Shown here: piece after piece, positions 10,575 through 20,982 of the stretch
How the letters are laid out: every line of letters begins with the position of its first letter
How positions within the stretch are numbered: the first letter of the stretch is position 1
Source: Proluteimonas luteida
GTDB taxonomy: Bacteria > Pseudomonadota > Gammaproteobacteria > Xanthomonadales > Xanthomonadaceae
Assembly (NCBI RefSeq): GCF_021191695.1
Contig: NZ_JAIWPT010000001.1
Coordinates: forward strand, 310,001 to 374,000
Reading direction: 5' to 3'
Length of the DNA: 64,000 nt
The notes under the pieces: generated by a model
Database searches by the model: none
Told to the model about the DNA's origin: nothing
Seen by the model: the letters and a program-made list of their open reading frames with translations, nothing else
Made by a program: the position numbers and the translations under genes

Positions 10575-12800
10575 ATGTCCGCCCCCGCCGATTCCCTGTT
10601 GACGCGACTGGTCGCGCGGGCCAGACGCATCCGCCGCGGCCATGTCCTGGCGGGACTGGTGCTTGTCGGCTCCCTGTTGCTGGTCGTGCTGTACGCCCAG
10701 GGCGCCAGCGAGCGCGAACGGCGCCTGGCCGAGGCCAGTTTCGTTGCCGATGCCGAGCAACTGGCCGAGTTCGTGCGCCAGCGCCTGCTGCAGTACGAAT
10801 TGAGCCTGCGCGGCGGCGTCGCCCTGCACGGGGCAGCGGTCGAATCCCAGGTCGCGCGGCAGTGGCGCGGCTATGTCGAAGGCCTCGACGTCGAGCGACG
10901 GTTGCCGGGGTTGATGGGCCTGGGCTTCGTTGCCTACCTGGACCCGCCGGCGCTGCGGGCCCTGCAGCTGCGCCTGCGCGAGGAGAGCGGGACGCTGTTC
11001 ACCGTCACCCCGCGGGGCGTGCGCGACCACTACGGCGTGGTCGTCTACTTCGAACCGGAGATACCGGACAGCCACGGGATCATCGGCTTCGACAGTTACA
11101 GCGATCCGCTGCGGCGGGCGGCGATGGACGCGGCGCGGGACAGCGGCGAGGTGCGGCTCAGCGCGCCGGTGCGGCTGTACGCGCCGGGCACGACCGGCAG
11201 TCCCGGTGTGCTGATGTACGCGCCGGTCTATCGCGGCGGTCCGCAGCCGCAGTCGATGGCAGCCAGGCACGCGGCGATCTCGGGCTGGGTCTATGCGCCG
11301 TTCCGCAGCGACGGGTTCCTCGACCGCTCGACGATCCCCATGCGTCCGGACGTTGCGTTCCGGATCGTCGATGTCGCCGCCGATGGCAGCGAGCAGCCGG
11401 TACTCGCGTCCAGCGGCTATCTGGATGCGGCCGCCCATGCCGACGACGTCCGCGCCAGGGTGGTCCACAGCATCGACCAGACGGTGTACGGCCGCAGCTG
11501 GCGCTACGATTTCCAGCGGCTGGCGCCGGTGTCGAGCAGCGGCATGCGCGACCTGCAGGCCACGCTGCTGGCCGGGGTGCTGGCATCGGTGCTGCTGTTC
11601 GCGGTGGTGCTGTCCCTGGCGCACACGCAATCTCGCGCCGAAACCCTGGCGCACCGGCTCAGCGCGTCCTACCGGCGCAGCGAGCAGCGGTTCCGCAATG
11701 CGATGCAGTATTCGGCGATCGGCATGGTGCTGCTGGACCGCAACGGCGCGATCGCCGAAACCAATCCGGCCATGGCGGAGATCGCCGGGGTGAGCCAGGC
11801 GGTGCTGACCGGGACATGGTTTCACCGCTATTTCGTGGACGGCAACGACGAGCCGGGCCGCACACGCGAGCAGCAGGCGCTGCGCGAAGGCGTGTATCGC
11901 ACCACGCGCCGCCTGCGCCGGCGCGACGGCGACATCCGCGAAGTGCACCTGGCCTCGACCCTGCTGCCCGGCGAGCACGGCAGCGATGTCGTGCGTCTGG
12001 TGCAGGTCGAGGACGTGACCGAGCGCGTGCGTGCCGAGGCGCAGGTGCATGCGCTCAACCGCACCCTGGAGTCGCGCGTCGAGCAGCGCACCCGCGAGCT
12101 GACCCAGGCCAACCACGAGCTCGAATCGTTCGCCTACATCGTCTCGCACGACCTGCGCGCGCCGCTGCGCAGCATCGAGGGATTCGGTCGGCTGCTGTCC
12201 GAGCGCTACCACGACGCCATCGACGCGCAGGGCCGCGATTACCTGTCGCGCGTGCGCAACGCCGCCAATCGCATGGACGCGCTGATCGACGCGCTGCTGG
12301 CGATGTCGCGGATCACCCGCGGCGGGTTCACCCGCGCCCGGCTCGACATCAGCGCCCTGGCGGAGGAAGTGGTGGGCGAACTGCGCCAGGATGCGCCCGG
12401 GCGCGAGGTCGAGGTGGTGATCGCGCCGGGACTGACGGCCGACGGCGATGCCGCGCTGGTCCGCAACCTGCTGCAGAACCTGATCGGCAACGCCTGGAAG
12501 TTCACGTCCGGGACCGCGGATGCGCGCATCGAGCTTGGCTGCGAGGCCGGGGCCGATGGCGCGCCTGTGTTCTTCGTCCGCGACAACGGCGCCGGCTTCA
12601 ACGCCGATTACGCCGGCAAGCTGTTCCGGCCGTTCCAGCGCCTGCACCGCGAGGACGAATACAAGGGCCACGGGGTGGGTCTTGCCTCGGTGAAGCGGAT
12701 CGTCGAGCGCCACGGCGGCAGGATCTGGGCCGACGGCCGTCCGGGCGAGGGCGCGGTGTTCCGCTTCACGCTGGGCGGCGAGGCCGCGCCGGGCGGCTGA
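10575..12800 (+). CDS. CHASE-PAS sensor histidine kinase
   Basis: This 741-residue membrane sensor kinase starts at the ATG at 10575 (MSAPADSLLTR); reading frame upstream has no support. The first membrane segment (about residues 24-42) is followed by a CHASE-type extracellular domain (LPGLMGLGFVAYL, and the VVVYFEPE and GFDSYSD motifs). A second membrane segment lies near residues 330-350. A PAS domain (FRNAMQYSAIGMVLLDRNG) and a coiled-coil linker come next. The HisKA domain has phospho-acceptor His525 (YIVSHDLRAPLRS), followed by a HATPase domain (NLIGNAWKF, DNGAGF, GHGVGLASVKRIV). This resembles bacteriophytochrome-type kinases in its H-box. No response regulator is adjacent, so it is an orphan kinase. 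Confidence 0.88.
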   Translation: MSAPADSLLTRLVARARRIRRGHVLAGLVLVGSLLLVVLYAQGASERERRLAEASFVADAEQLAEFVRQRLLQYELSLRGGVALHGAAVESQVARQWRGYVEGLDVERRLPGLMGLGFVAYLDPPALRALQLRLREESGTLFTVTPRGVRDHYGVVVYFEPEIPDSHGIIGFDSYSDPLRRAAMDAARDSGEVRLSAPVRLYAPGTTGSPGVLMYAPVYRGGPQPQSMAARHAAISGWVYAPFRSDGFLDRSTIPMRPDVAFRIVDVAADGSEQPVLASSGYLDAAAHADDVRARVVHSIDQTVYGRSWRYDFQRLAPVSSSGMRDLQATLLAGVLASVLLFAVVLSLAHTQSRAETLAHRLSASYRRSEQRFRNAMQYSAIGMVLLDRNGAIAETNPAMAEIAGVSQAVLTGTWFHRYFVDGNDEPGRTREQQALREGVYRTTRRLRRRDGDIREVHLASTLLPGEHGSDVVRLVQVEDVTERVRAEAQVHALNRTLESRVEQRTRELTQANHELESFAYIVSHDLRAPLRSIEGFGRLLSERYHDAIDAQGRDYLSRVRNAANRMDALIDALLAMSRITRGGFTRARLDISALAEEVVGELRQDAPGREVEVVIAPGLTADGDAALVRNLLQNLIGNAWKFTSGTADARIELGCEAGADGAPVFFVRDNGAGFNADYAGKLFRPFQRLHREDEYKGHGVGLASVKRIVERHGGRIWADGRPGEGAVFRFTLGGEAAPGG

Positions 12801-12827
12801 GGCGGGTCCGCCGCAGTCTGGCCGCCG

Positions 12828-13322
12828 TCACGCGTCCTTGTTGTGGCGCCGCATGACCCGCTGTTTGTCGCGGGCCCAATCCCGGTCCCGTTCCGCATCG
12901 CGCTTGTCGTGCTTCTGCTTGCCCTTGGCCAGCGCGATCTCCGCCTTGATCTTGTTGCCCTTCCAGTACAGCGCGGTCGGCACGACGGTGTAGCCGTCGC
13001 GCTGCACGCGGCCGACCAGGGTGTCGATCTCGCGCCGGTGCAGCAGCAGCTTGCGCGTGCGGTGGGCGTCGGCGACGACGTGCGTCGAGGCCTGGATCAG
13101 CGGGGTGATCTGCGCGCCGAACAGGAACAGTTCGCCATTGCGGATGATCGCGTAGCTCTCGCCGATGTTGGCGCGGCCCGCGCGGATCGCCTTCAGTTCC
13201 CAGCCCTGCAGCGCCAGGCCGGCCTCGTAGCGGTCCTCCAGATGGTATTCGTGGCGCGCGCGCTTGTTCAGCGCGATGGTGCCGGTGCTGTTTCCTTTAT
13301 CCTTGGCGCTCTTCTTGCTCAT
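12828..13322 (-). CDS. smpB: SsrA-binding protein SmpB
   Basis: SmpB binds tmRNA and brings it to stalled ribosomes for trans-translation. The 164-residue protein starts [10 protein letters not shown], with GGCGGG directly upstream on the minus strand. It shows the family core ([28 protein letters not shown] and later LLLHRREI), and a highly charged Lys/Arg/Asp-rich C-terminal tail that enters the ribosome decoding centre. It is divergent from ratA with a 38-bp gap, the arrangement known in many Gammaproteobacteria. The tmRNA gene ssrA is not in the window. Confidence 0.96.
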   Translation of the reverse strand: MSKKSAKDKGNSTGTIALNKRARHEYHLEDRYEAGLALQGWELKAIRAGRANIGESYAIIRNGELFLFGAQITPLIQASTHVVADAHRTRKLLLHRREIDTLVGRVQRDGYTVVPTALYWKGNKIKAEIALAKGKQKHDKRDAERDRDWARDKQRVMRRHNKDA

Positions 13323-13360
13323 CCCGCCATTGTCCCCGAAGCAGGTCTGCCAAGCGAGCC

Positions 13361-13792
13361 ATGCCCAGAATCGAACGTAGCGCCCTGGTCGGGCAATCCC
13401 CGGAGCGCATGTTCGCACTGGTCAACGACGTCGCCGCCTATCCGGCGCGGTTCGGCTGGTGCGAGGCGGCCGAGGTGCTGGAAAGCAGCGATTCGCGCGT
13501 GGTCGCGCGTCTGGACCTGGGGCTGGGCGCGCTGCGTACCTGGTTCACCACCGAGAACACCCTGGATCCGCCGCACGCGATCGACATGCAGCTGCGCGAT
13601 GGGCCGTTCCGCGCGCTGAGTGGCCGCTGGACCTTCGATCCGCTGGGCGGGGACGGCTGCAAGGTCACCCTGGTGCTGGAGTTCGAACCGAAGAGCCGGC
13701 TGCTGCGGCCGGCGCTGACCCTGGGCTTCCAGGGCCTGGCCGACCGCATGGTCGACGATTTCGTGCGCGTGGCCGAGCGCGCATCGGCCTGA
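13361..13792 (+). CDS. ratA: RatA/COQ10-type START-domain protein
   Basis: This 143-residue single-domain protein has the polyketide cyclase/START fold, and [21 protein letters not shown] is a typical family start. The family includes mitochondrial Coq10 and E. coli RatA, which has been described both as a ubiquinone-related protein and as a toxin that blocks 70S ribosome assembly; the sequence cannot decide between these. It lies divergent from smpB and 20 bp before an RnfH-family gene, the conserved smpB/ratA/ratB neighbourhood. Confidence 0.9.
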   Translation: MPRIERSALVGQSPERMFALVNDVAAYPARFGWCEAAEVLESSDSRVVARLDLGLGALRTWFTTENTLDPPHAIDMQLRDGPFRALSGRWTFDPLGGDGCKVTLVLEFEPKSRLLRPALTLGFQGLADRMVDDFVRVAERASA

Positions 13793-13812
13793 GCCCCGCT
13801 CCGGATACGGCG

Positions 13813-14094
13813 ATGCATATCCATATCGAGGTGATCCTCGCCTGGCCCGACCGCTACCGGTGCGAACGGTTCGAGTTGCCGGCGGGGGCGACGGTGGCCG
13901 ATGCGCTGGCCGCCTGGCGCGCACGCACCGGCGCGCCGGACGACGCGCTGATCGCCGGCCATGCGGTGTACGGCGTGCGCGCCACGGCCGCGACGGTGCT
14001 GCGCGACGGCGACCGGCTGGAACTGCTGCGGGCACTGCAGGCCGATCCCAAGGACGCCCGCCGGCGCCGGGCCCTGAAACGCGAAACGCCCTGA
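13813..14094 (+). CDS. RnfH (RatB) family ubiquitin-like protein
   Basis: This 93-residue small protein of the RnfH/UPF0125 family has a beta-grasp fold related to ubiquitin and MoaD. It starts MHIHIEVILAWPDRY and has the conserved stretch LPAGATVADAL. The C-terminus DPKDARRRRALKRETP is basic, as in the family. It follows ratA by 20 bp and is probably co-transcribed. Its stop codon lies inside the stem of the terminator at 14084-14109. Function is not established; association with Rnf electron transport is inferred only from family naming. Confidence 0.85.
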   Translation: MHIHIEVILAWPDRYRCERFELPAGATVADALAAWRARTGAPDDALIAGHAVYGVRATAATVLRDGDRLELLRALQADPKDARRRRALKRETP

Positions 14095-14109
14095 CGGACA
14101 GGGCGTTTT
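14084..14109. terminator. Intrinsic terminator, probably bidirectional
   Basis: A perfect 10-bp stem, AAACGCCCTG (14084-14093) with CAGGGCGTTT (14099-14108), encloses a 5-nt loop and ends in four T. It overlaps the stop codon of the RnfH-family gene. Read on the minus strand it has the A/T pattern for termination of bamE as well, so it serves two converging genes. Confidence 0.85.
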
Positions 14110-14147
14110 CCGGTTCATGCCAGGGGCGGGGCGGGGCGCCCGGCCGC

Positions 14148-14528
14148 TCAGCGGCGGCCGCGTTCCTTGGGCAGGTTGCCGAACTTGCGCATCTGCGCCG
14201 CCAGTTCCTCGTCGCGCTTGGGAAAGTATTCGCCTTCCCAGCGGGTCACGGCGTCGTTCTCGAAGAACACGGTGAACGTCTTGATCTCGGTCCGGCCGCG
14301 ACGGTCGACGCGCTCGCTGCTGGTGTAGTCCCAGCGCTGGTGGTGGAACGGGTCGGCGATCGACGGGGTGCCCAGCAGCGCCTCGACCTGCGCCTTGCCC
14401 ATGCCGGCCTGCAGCTGCTCGACCGCCGACTGGTCGATCAGGTTGCCCTGATAGATCGGCTGCTTGTAGACGATGCCGCAGCCGCTGGTGACGAGGGCGA
14501 GGGCGGCGACGAGAATGAGCTTCTGCAT
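14148..14528 (-). CDS. bamE: Outer membrane assembly lipoprotein BamE (SmpA/OmlA)
   Basis: BamE is a small lipoprotein of the Bam complex that inserts beta-barrel proteins into the outer membrane. The 126-residue precursor has a signal peptide and lipobox (MQKLILVAALALVTSGC, acylated Cys17). The SmpA/OmlA domain follows (IYQGNLIDQSAVEQLQAGM, then ALLGTPSIADPFHHQRWDY). The ATG at 14528 was preferred over an upstream frame extension because it begins the signal peptide. It is divergent from fur across 126 bp. This bamE/fur pairing (omlA-fur) is known from Pseudomonas and Xanthomonas. Confidence 0.93.
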   Translation of the reverse strand: MQKLILVAALALVTSGCGIVYKQPIYQGNLIDQSAVEQLQAGMGKAQVEALLGTPSIADPFHHQRWDYTSSERVDRRGRTEIKTFTVFFENDAVTRWEGEYFPKRDEELAAQMRKFGNLPKERGRR

Positions 14529-14654
14529 GACGGGAATGCGGGACCGGGAATGCGAGGATCGGGCGATGATACACTCTGCGCCACGCCGCAACCGCGAGAC
14601 TGGCAGCTGGCGCTAAACCATGTGTGAACAGCCAGTGTGGCGAATGGAGACGTG

Positions 14655-15059
14655 ATGGAATCGCTCGATCTGCGCAAGGCCGGACTCAAGGTCACCCACC
14701 CGCGGATGCGGATCCTGCAACTGCTCGAGCAGCGCACGCCGCGGCAGCACATGACGGCCGAGGACATCTACCGCCAGCTGCTGGAACAGGGCGACGAGAT
14801 CGGCCTGGCGACGGTCTACCGCGTGCTGACCCAGTTCGAGGCCGCCGGCCTCGTGCTCAAGCACAATTTCGAAGGCGGCCACGCCGTCTATGAACTCGAC
14901 CGCGGCGGCCACCACGACCACATGGTCGACGTGGACACCGGCAAGATCATCGAGTTCGAAAGCGCCGAGATCGAGGAACTGCAGCGGCAGATCGCCGAGG
15001 CGCACGGCTACATCCTCGAAGAACACTCGCTGGTGCTCTACGTCCGCAAGAAGCGCTGA
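14655..15059 (+). CDS. fur: Ferric uptake regulator Fur, cysteine-free
   Basis: Fur is the iron-responsive repressor of iron acquisition genes. The ATG at 14655 has GGAGAC seven bases upstream and gives 134 residues starting MESLDLRKAGLKVTHPRMRI. The winged-helix DNA-binding domain (1-83, with TVYRVLTQFEAAGL) is followed by the dimerisation domain with the metal-site motif HHDHM. The entire protein contains no cysteine: the CxxC pair that holds structural zinc in E. coli Fur is replaced (HHDHMVDVDTGKI). That suggests a form without the Cys-based structural zinc site, as in some related genera. REP repeats follow the gene. Confidence 0.95.
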   Translation: MESLDLRKAGLKVTHPRMRILQLLEQRTPRQHMTAEDIYRQLLEQGDEIGLATVYRVLTQFEAAGLVLKHNFEGGHAVYELDRGGHHDHMVDVDTGKIIEFESAEIEELQRQIAEAHGYILEEHSLVLYVRKKR

Positions 15060-15149
15060 TCGGGTTGCAGTCGCGGGCCCGGCCCCGCGGGCGTGGTTTA
15101 CCACGCGTGAGACGGTGACCCGCGCGCAATCGAAGATCGCCTGCAGGCC

Positions 15150-15222
15150 GTAGGTCGGGGCCACGCCCCCGACGCCGCATGCCCTGGGTGCCGTGCGCGT
15201 CGGCCGCGTGGGGCCGACCTAC
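15150..15222. repeat. REP doublet between converging fur and recN
   Basis: Two GTAG-headed palindromes lie in inverted orientation: GTAGGTCGGGG...CCCCCGAC at 15150-15173 and its mirror ending GGGGCCGACCTAC at 15199-15222. The GTAG heads point outward. It sits between the 3' ends of fur and recN, a classic location for REP/BIME elements, where they stabilise or terminate transcripts. It matches the single unit at 7896 closely. Confidence 0.8.
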
Positions 15223-15258
15223 GGGTTCAGGGCCACATGCCCGGACCTGGGCGAAGCA

Positions 15259-16947
15259 TCATCGCGAATCCAGGCTCTCCAGCAGCTTGCGCGCCGCCGC
15301 GCGCGCTTCCTTGCTGACGTCCACGCCACCGAGCATCCGCGCCAGTTCCTCCGTGCGTTCACCGGAGGCCAGGCGCGTGACCAGGCTTTCGGTGGTGCCG
15401 TCCCGGGTGGTCTTGTGCACGCGGTAATGCGCATGGCCCTTGGCGGCGACCTGCGGCAGGTGGGTGACGCACAGGACCTGGCGGCTGTCGCCGAGCGCGC
15501 GCAGCTTGCGGCCGACGATGTCGGCGACCGCACCGCCGATGCCGGAGTCGACCTCGTCGAAGACCATCGTCGGCACCGCGTCGTGGCCGAGCGCGGCGAC
15601 CTCGATCGCCAGCGAGATGCGCGACAGCTCGCCGCCGGAGGCGACCTTGCGCAATGGCCGCGGCGGCTGCCCTGCGTTGGCCGAGACCAGGAACTCGACG
15701 CGTTCGGCGCCCTGCGGGTCGGGGCGGTCGCCGTCGACCGGCTCCAGCGCGACCTCGAACGTGCCGCCGCCCATGCCCAGTTCGTGGATCAGCGCGGTGG
15801 TGGCCTTCGACAGTGCCCTGGCGGCCTTCGCGCGCGCCTTGCCCAGCGCGTCCGCGGCGCGGCGCCAGTCCGCGGCGGCGGCGGCGATGTCGCCGTCGAG
15901 CCGGCGCAGGCGCTCGTCCATGCCGTCGAGCTGTTCGAGTTCGCCGGCCAGCCGCGCCTGCACTTCGCCCAGTTCCTCCGGCGTGACCCGGTGCTTGCGC
16001 GCGAGTTCGTGCAGCCGGCTGAGCCGGCGTTCCAGTTCGTCGAGCTGGCCGGGGTCGATGTCGAGGTCGTCGCGCACCTGGCCGAGCAGCCGGGTGGCCT
16101 CGTCGAGCTGGATCGCGGCGGCGTCGAGCATCGCGTCGACCTCGCCGAGCCGCGGCTCGTGCGTGCGCATCCGGTTCAGGTCGTTGCGCAGCCCCTGCAG
16201 TGCCTGCGGCAGGCCGACCGCGTCGTCGCCGCCCATCCGCAGCAGCGCGGCATCGCACGTCTCGATCAGGCCGGCGGCGTTGGCCTGGCGGCGGTGCGCG
16301 GCATGCAGCTCGGCGATCGCCCCGGCCTCCAGCGACTCGCCGTCCAGTTCGTCGAGCTGGTGACGCAGCCAGTCGCGCCGCTCGCCGACGTCGCCGATCC
16401 GCGACAGCGTCTCGCGTTCGTCGTGCAGCGCGCGCCAGCGAGCGGCCGCCGCGCGCACCGGCGCGAGCAGGGGGGCGTTCCCGGCCTGGGCGTCGAGCAG
16501 CGCCAGCTGGCTGGATTTCGCCAGCAGCGCCTGATGTTCGTGCTGGCCATGGATCTCGACCAGGTGGCCGGCCAGTTCCGCCAGCTGGCCGATCGTCGCC
16601 GGCCGGCCGTTGATCCACGCGCGAGAGCCGCCGTCGGCGCGCAGGGTGCGGCGCAGCTGGCAGGACATGTCGTTGTCGGGCGTGCCGTCGTCGAATTCGT
16701 TGTCGCGCAGCCATTGCAGCGCGGGCGCGGCGTCGTCGAGGGCGAACTCGGCGTGCAGTTCCGCGCGCTCGGCGCCGTGGCGGACGATGCCGCTGTCGGC
16801 GCGCTGCCCGGACAGGAAGCCGAGCGCGTCGACCAGCAGCGACTTGCCGGCGCCGGTCTCGCCGGAGATGACGGTCAGGCCGGGGCCGAACTCCAGGTCG
16901 GAGCGGGTGGCGACGGCGAAATTTCGGATGGCGAGGTGGGTGAGCAT
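15259..16947 (-). CDS. recN: DNA repair protein RecN
   Basis: RecN is an SMC-like ATPase that holds DNA ends together in double-strand break repair. The 562-residue protein starts MLTHLAIRNFAVAT with Walker A GETGAGKS near residue 30. A long coiled coil (about 150-400) follows, then the ABC signature SGGELSRISLAIE and Walker B TMVFDEVDSGIGG with the family's D-loop. Length agrees with E. coli RecN (553). The gene is divergent from hrcA across 193 bp, the order recN/hrcA-grpE-dnaK-dnaJ seen across Proteobacteria. No LexA box was recognised upstream. Confidence 0.96.
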   Translation of the reverse strand: MLTHLAIRNFAVATRSDLEFGPGLTVISGETGAGKSLLVDALGFLSGQRADSGIVRHGAERAELHAEFALDDAAPALQWLRDNEFDDGTPDNDMSCQLRRTLRADGGSRAWINGRPATIGQLAELAGHLVEIHGQHEHQALLAKSSQLALLDAQAGNAPLLAPVRAAAARWRALHDERETLSRIGDVGERRDWLRHQLDELDGESLEAGAIAELHAAHRRQANAAGLIETCDAALLRMGGDDAVGLPQALQGLRNDLNRMRTHEPRLGEVDAMLDAAAIQLDEATRLLGQVRDDLDIDPGQLDELERRLSRLHELARKHRVTPEELGEVQARLAGELEQLDGMDERLRRLDGDIAAAAADWRRAADALGKARAKAARALSKATTALIHELGMGGGTFEVALEPVDGDRPDPQGAERVEFLVSANAGQPPRPLRKVASGGELSRISLAIEVAALGHDAVPTMVFDEVDSGIGGAVADIVGRKLRALGDSRQVLCVTHLPQVAAKGHAHYRVHKTTRDGTTESLVTRLASGERTEELARMLGGVDVSKEARAAARKLLESLDSR

Positions 16948-17105
16948 CGGCTGCGGATTGTGCCTCGGCGGACCGGCGACGGATAGCCGGACGCGGGTGT
17001 CGCCGGATTGAACGGTGAGCGGTGCGGGACGGCGCGGCGCTGGATAACCCACCGGCGTCGCAGCGGCCGAGACCGCACCGGGCGCGGGGCGACGCCGCAA
17101 CTCCC

Positions 17106-17134
17106 TTGCATCGCGGTCGGCGCGCCCGTATACC
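17106..17134 (+). promoter_or_regulatory. Sigma70-type promoter of hrcA, predicts leaderless mRNA
   Basis: TTGCAT (17106-17111) and TATACC (17129-17134) are separated by exactly 17 bp. Transcription would start about seven bases after the -10 box, at or next to the hrcA ATG at 17141. No ribosome binding site precedes that ATG. No CIRCE element (TTAGCACTC-N9-GAGTGCTAA) was found upstream. Confidence 0.65.
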
Positions 17135-17140
17135 GCATCC

Positions 17141-18190
17141 ATGCCCAACGATCCCGCCCATCCGCTCGACCCCCGCGCGCGCCAGCTGCTGCGCACGCTG
17201 ATCGCCCGGCATATCGACGACGGCGGCCCGGTCGGCTCGCAGACGCTGGCCCGCCACGCCGGTCTCGACGTCAGCGCGGCGACGATCCGCAACATCCTGT
17301 CCGATCTCGAGGAGGCCGGCCTGCTGTCGTCGCCGCATACTTCGGCCGGGCGCGTGCCCACCGCGCAGGGCTACCGGGTGTTCGTCGATTCGCTGCTGCA
17401 GGTCCGGCCGCTGCCCGAGCAGGAGCTGTCGCGGCTGCGCGGGGAACTGGCCGGCGGCGGCCAGCAGTCGCTGCTGGGCAGCGCGTCGGAGCTGGTCTCG
17501 GCGATGACCCGCTTCGTCGGCGTGGTGTCGGTGCCGCGGCGCGGACAGGTGGCGTTCCGGCACATCGACTTCGTGCCGCTCGATGGCCAGCGGGTCATGG
17601 CGATCCTGGTGTTCGCCGACCACGACGTGCAGAACCGCATCTTCCAGACCCGCTGCGCGCTGGACGCCGGCGAGCTGGAGCGGGTGGCCAACTACCTCAA
17701 CCAGAACTTCGCCGGCCGGCCGCTGGACGAGATCCGCACCGCCCTGCTGCAGGACCTGCGCAACGCCCGCGACGAGATGGAGGCGCTGCTGTCGCAGACC
17801 GTGGAGCTGGCCGAGCAGGCGCTGGCGCCCGGCGACGACGACATGCTGCTGGCCGGCCAGAACCGGCTGATCGGCGTGCAGGACCTGTCGGACCTGGACC
17901 GGCTGCGCGAGCTGTTCGAGGCCTTCGCCCGCAAGCGCGAGATCCTGCAGCTGCTCGAGCGCACGATCCACGCGCCGGGCGTGCGCATCTTCATCGGCGA
18001 GGAAACCGGGCTGGCGCCGCTGGAGGGCATGTCGCTGGTGACCGCCCCGTATTCGGCCGGGGGCCAGGTGCTCGGCGTGCTCGGGGTCATCGGTCCGACC
18101 CGGATGGCCTACGAGCGGGTGATCCCGGTGGTGCAGGCCGCCGCCAGCGTGCTCGGCGCCGCCTTGAATCCCGAGCGGCCAACCCCATAG
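17141..18190 (+). CDS. hrcA: Heat-inducible transcription repressor HrcA
   Basis: HrcA represses chaperone operons by binding CIRCE operators, with its activity tuned by GroE. The 349-residue protein has an N-terminal winged helix (VGSQTLARHAGLDVSAATIRNILSDLEEAGLL), the SPHTSAGRVPT segment, and a GAF-like C-terminal domain (GEETGLAPLEGMSLVTAPY). It heads the grpE-dnaK-dnaJ cluster, with 40 bp to grpE. Its likely promoter ends six bases before the ATG, so its mRNA may lack a leader. The expected CIRCE box is absent here, so any autoregulation must work another way, or HrcA acts on groESL elsewhere. Confidence 0.95.
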   Translation: MPNDPAHPLDPRARQLLRTLIARHIDDGGPVGSQTLARHAGLDVSAATIRNILSDLEEAGLLSSPHTSAGRVPTAQGYRVFVDSLLQVRPLPEQELSRLRGELAGGGQQSLLGSASELVSAMTRFVGVVSVPRRGQVAFRHIDFVPLDGQRVMAILVFADHDVQNRIFQTRCALDAGELERVANYLNQNFAGRPLDEIRTALLQDLRNARDEMEALLSQTVELAEQALAPGDDDMLLAGQNRLIGVQDLSDLDRLRELFEAFARKREILQLLERTIHAPGVRIFIGEETGLAPLEGMSLVTAPYSAGGQVLGVLGVIGPTRMAYERVIPVVQAAASVLGAALNPERPTP

Positions 18191-18230
18191 CAGCCGGGTC
18201 GGCGGCGCGAAGACCGCCAGGGAACCCGTC

Positions 18231-18761
18231 ATGACGCAGTACAACACCGATCCGAACCAGACCGATCCGGCGGCCGGCGACAACGCCGCGGGGACGGAGG
18301 AAGCCAGGCTGGCCGAGCAGGTCGAGCAGCTGTCGGCCGAGCTCGAACAGCTCAAGGCCCAGACCCTGCTCGAACGCGCCGACCTGGAAAACCAGCGCAA
18401 GCGCCTGGGCCGCGAGGTCGAGACCGCCCGCCGTTTCGCCAACGAACGTCTGCTCTCGGGTCTGGTCCCGGTGTTCGATGCGCTCGAGGCCGGCCTGGCC
18501 AGCGCGCCGGAGAACGACCCGCTGCGCGCCGGCGTCGAGCTGACCCTGCGCGAACTGGTCAAGGCCACCGAGGCGCACGGCCTGACCACGGTCGCGCCGG
18601 CCGCCGGCGAGCCCTTCAACCCGGAGCACCACCAGGCGATGAGCATCGTCGACGTGCCGGGCGTGGCCCCGGGCGCGGTGGCCCAGGTATTCCAGAAGGG
18701 CTACCTGCTCAACGACCGCCTGCTGCGTCCGGCGATGGTCGTCGTGGCCAAGGCCGACTGA
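18231..18761 (+). CDS. grpE: Nucleotide exchange factor GrpE
   Basis: GrpE releases ADP from DnaK and acts as a thermosensor. The 176-residue protein has an acidic N-terminal tail ([14 protein letters not shown]). A long coiled-coil helix (about residues 25-85) follows, with [22 protein letters not shown], then the C-terminal beta domain with [12 protein letters not shown] and [11 protein letters not shown] at the end. It lies 40 bp after hrcA and 145 bp before dnaK, in the conserved order for this operon. Confidence 0.95.
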   Translation: MTQYNTDPNQTDPAAGDNAAGTEEARLAEQVEQLSAELEQLKAQTLLERADLENQRKRLGREVETARRFANERLLSGLVPVFDALEAGLASAPENDPLRAGVELTLRELVKATEAHGLTTVAPAAGEPFNPEHHQAMSIVDVPGVAPGAVAQVFQKGYLLNDRLLRPAMVVVAKAD

Positions 18762-18906
18762 GGCCGCGCCGGCCTGCGCGCGGCGGGCAGGCCGATGCGC
18801 AACAGCGCTTGAACGCGACCGCGCCCATCCCCAGATCACGGACAGCGACGGCACGGCCGTCACCCGAATTCAACACAACCAGACCACTTTCACAGGAACC
18901 ACTGCA

Positions 18907-20823
<1,917 letters not shown>

Positions 20824-20826
20824 GGC

Positions 20827-20978
20827 CGGGATTCGGGCCCGAACTCGGGACTCGGCGGCAAGGTCCGCCGGGTCCCGTTGTTTCTGGGCCCTTCGATTTC
20901 CCGTCCACCTGGAGAATAGCGTCGTGTACCAGAAGCCGTTGATTGTTCCCAGTCCCGAGTCCCGAATCCCGAGTCCCG
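20827..20978. repeat. Inverted heptanucleotide repeats between dnaK and dnaJ
   Basis: Just upstream of the dnaJ ATG are four tandem heptamers (AGTCCCG, AGTCCCG, AATCCCG, AGTCCCG; 20951-20978). Just after the dnaK stop are reverse complements of the same heptamers (CGGGATT at 20827-20833 and CGGGACT at 20846-20852). The two sets can pair in the transcript across about 100 nt. The right-hand set occupies the place where the dnaJ ribosome binding site should be, and no Shine-Dalgarno sequence is visible there. Confidence 0.85.
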
Positions 20979-20982
20979 CAGC

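Noticed and set aside
16948..17140. CIRCE operator upstream of hrcA
   Set aside because: I looked for TTAGCACTC-N9-GAGTGCTAA on both strands and found no acceptable match.
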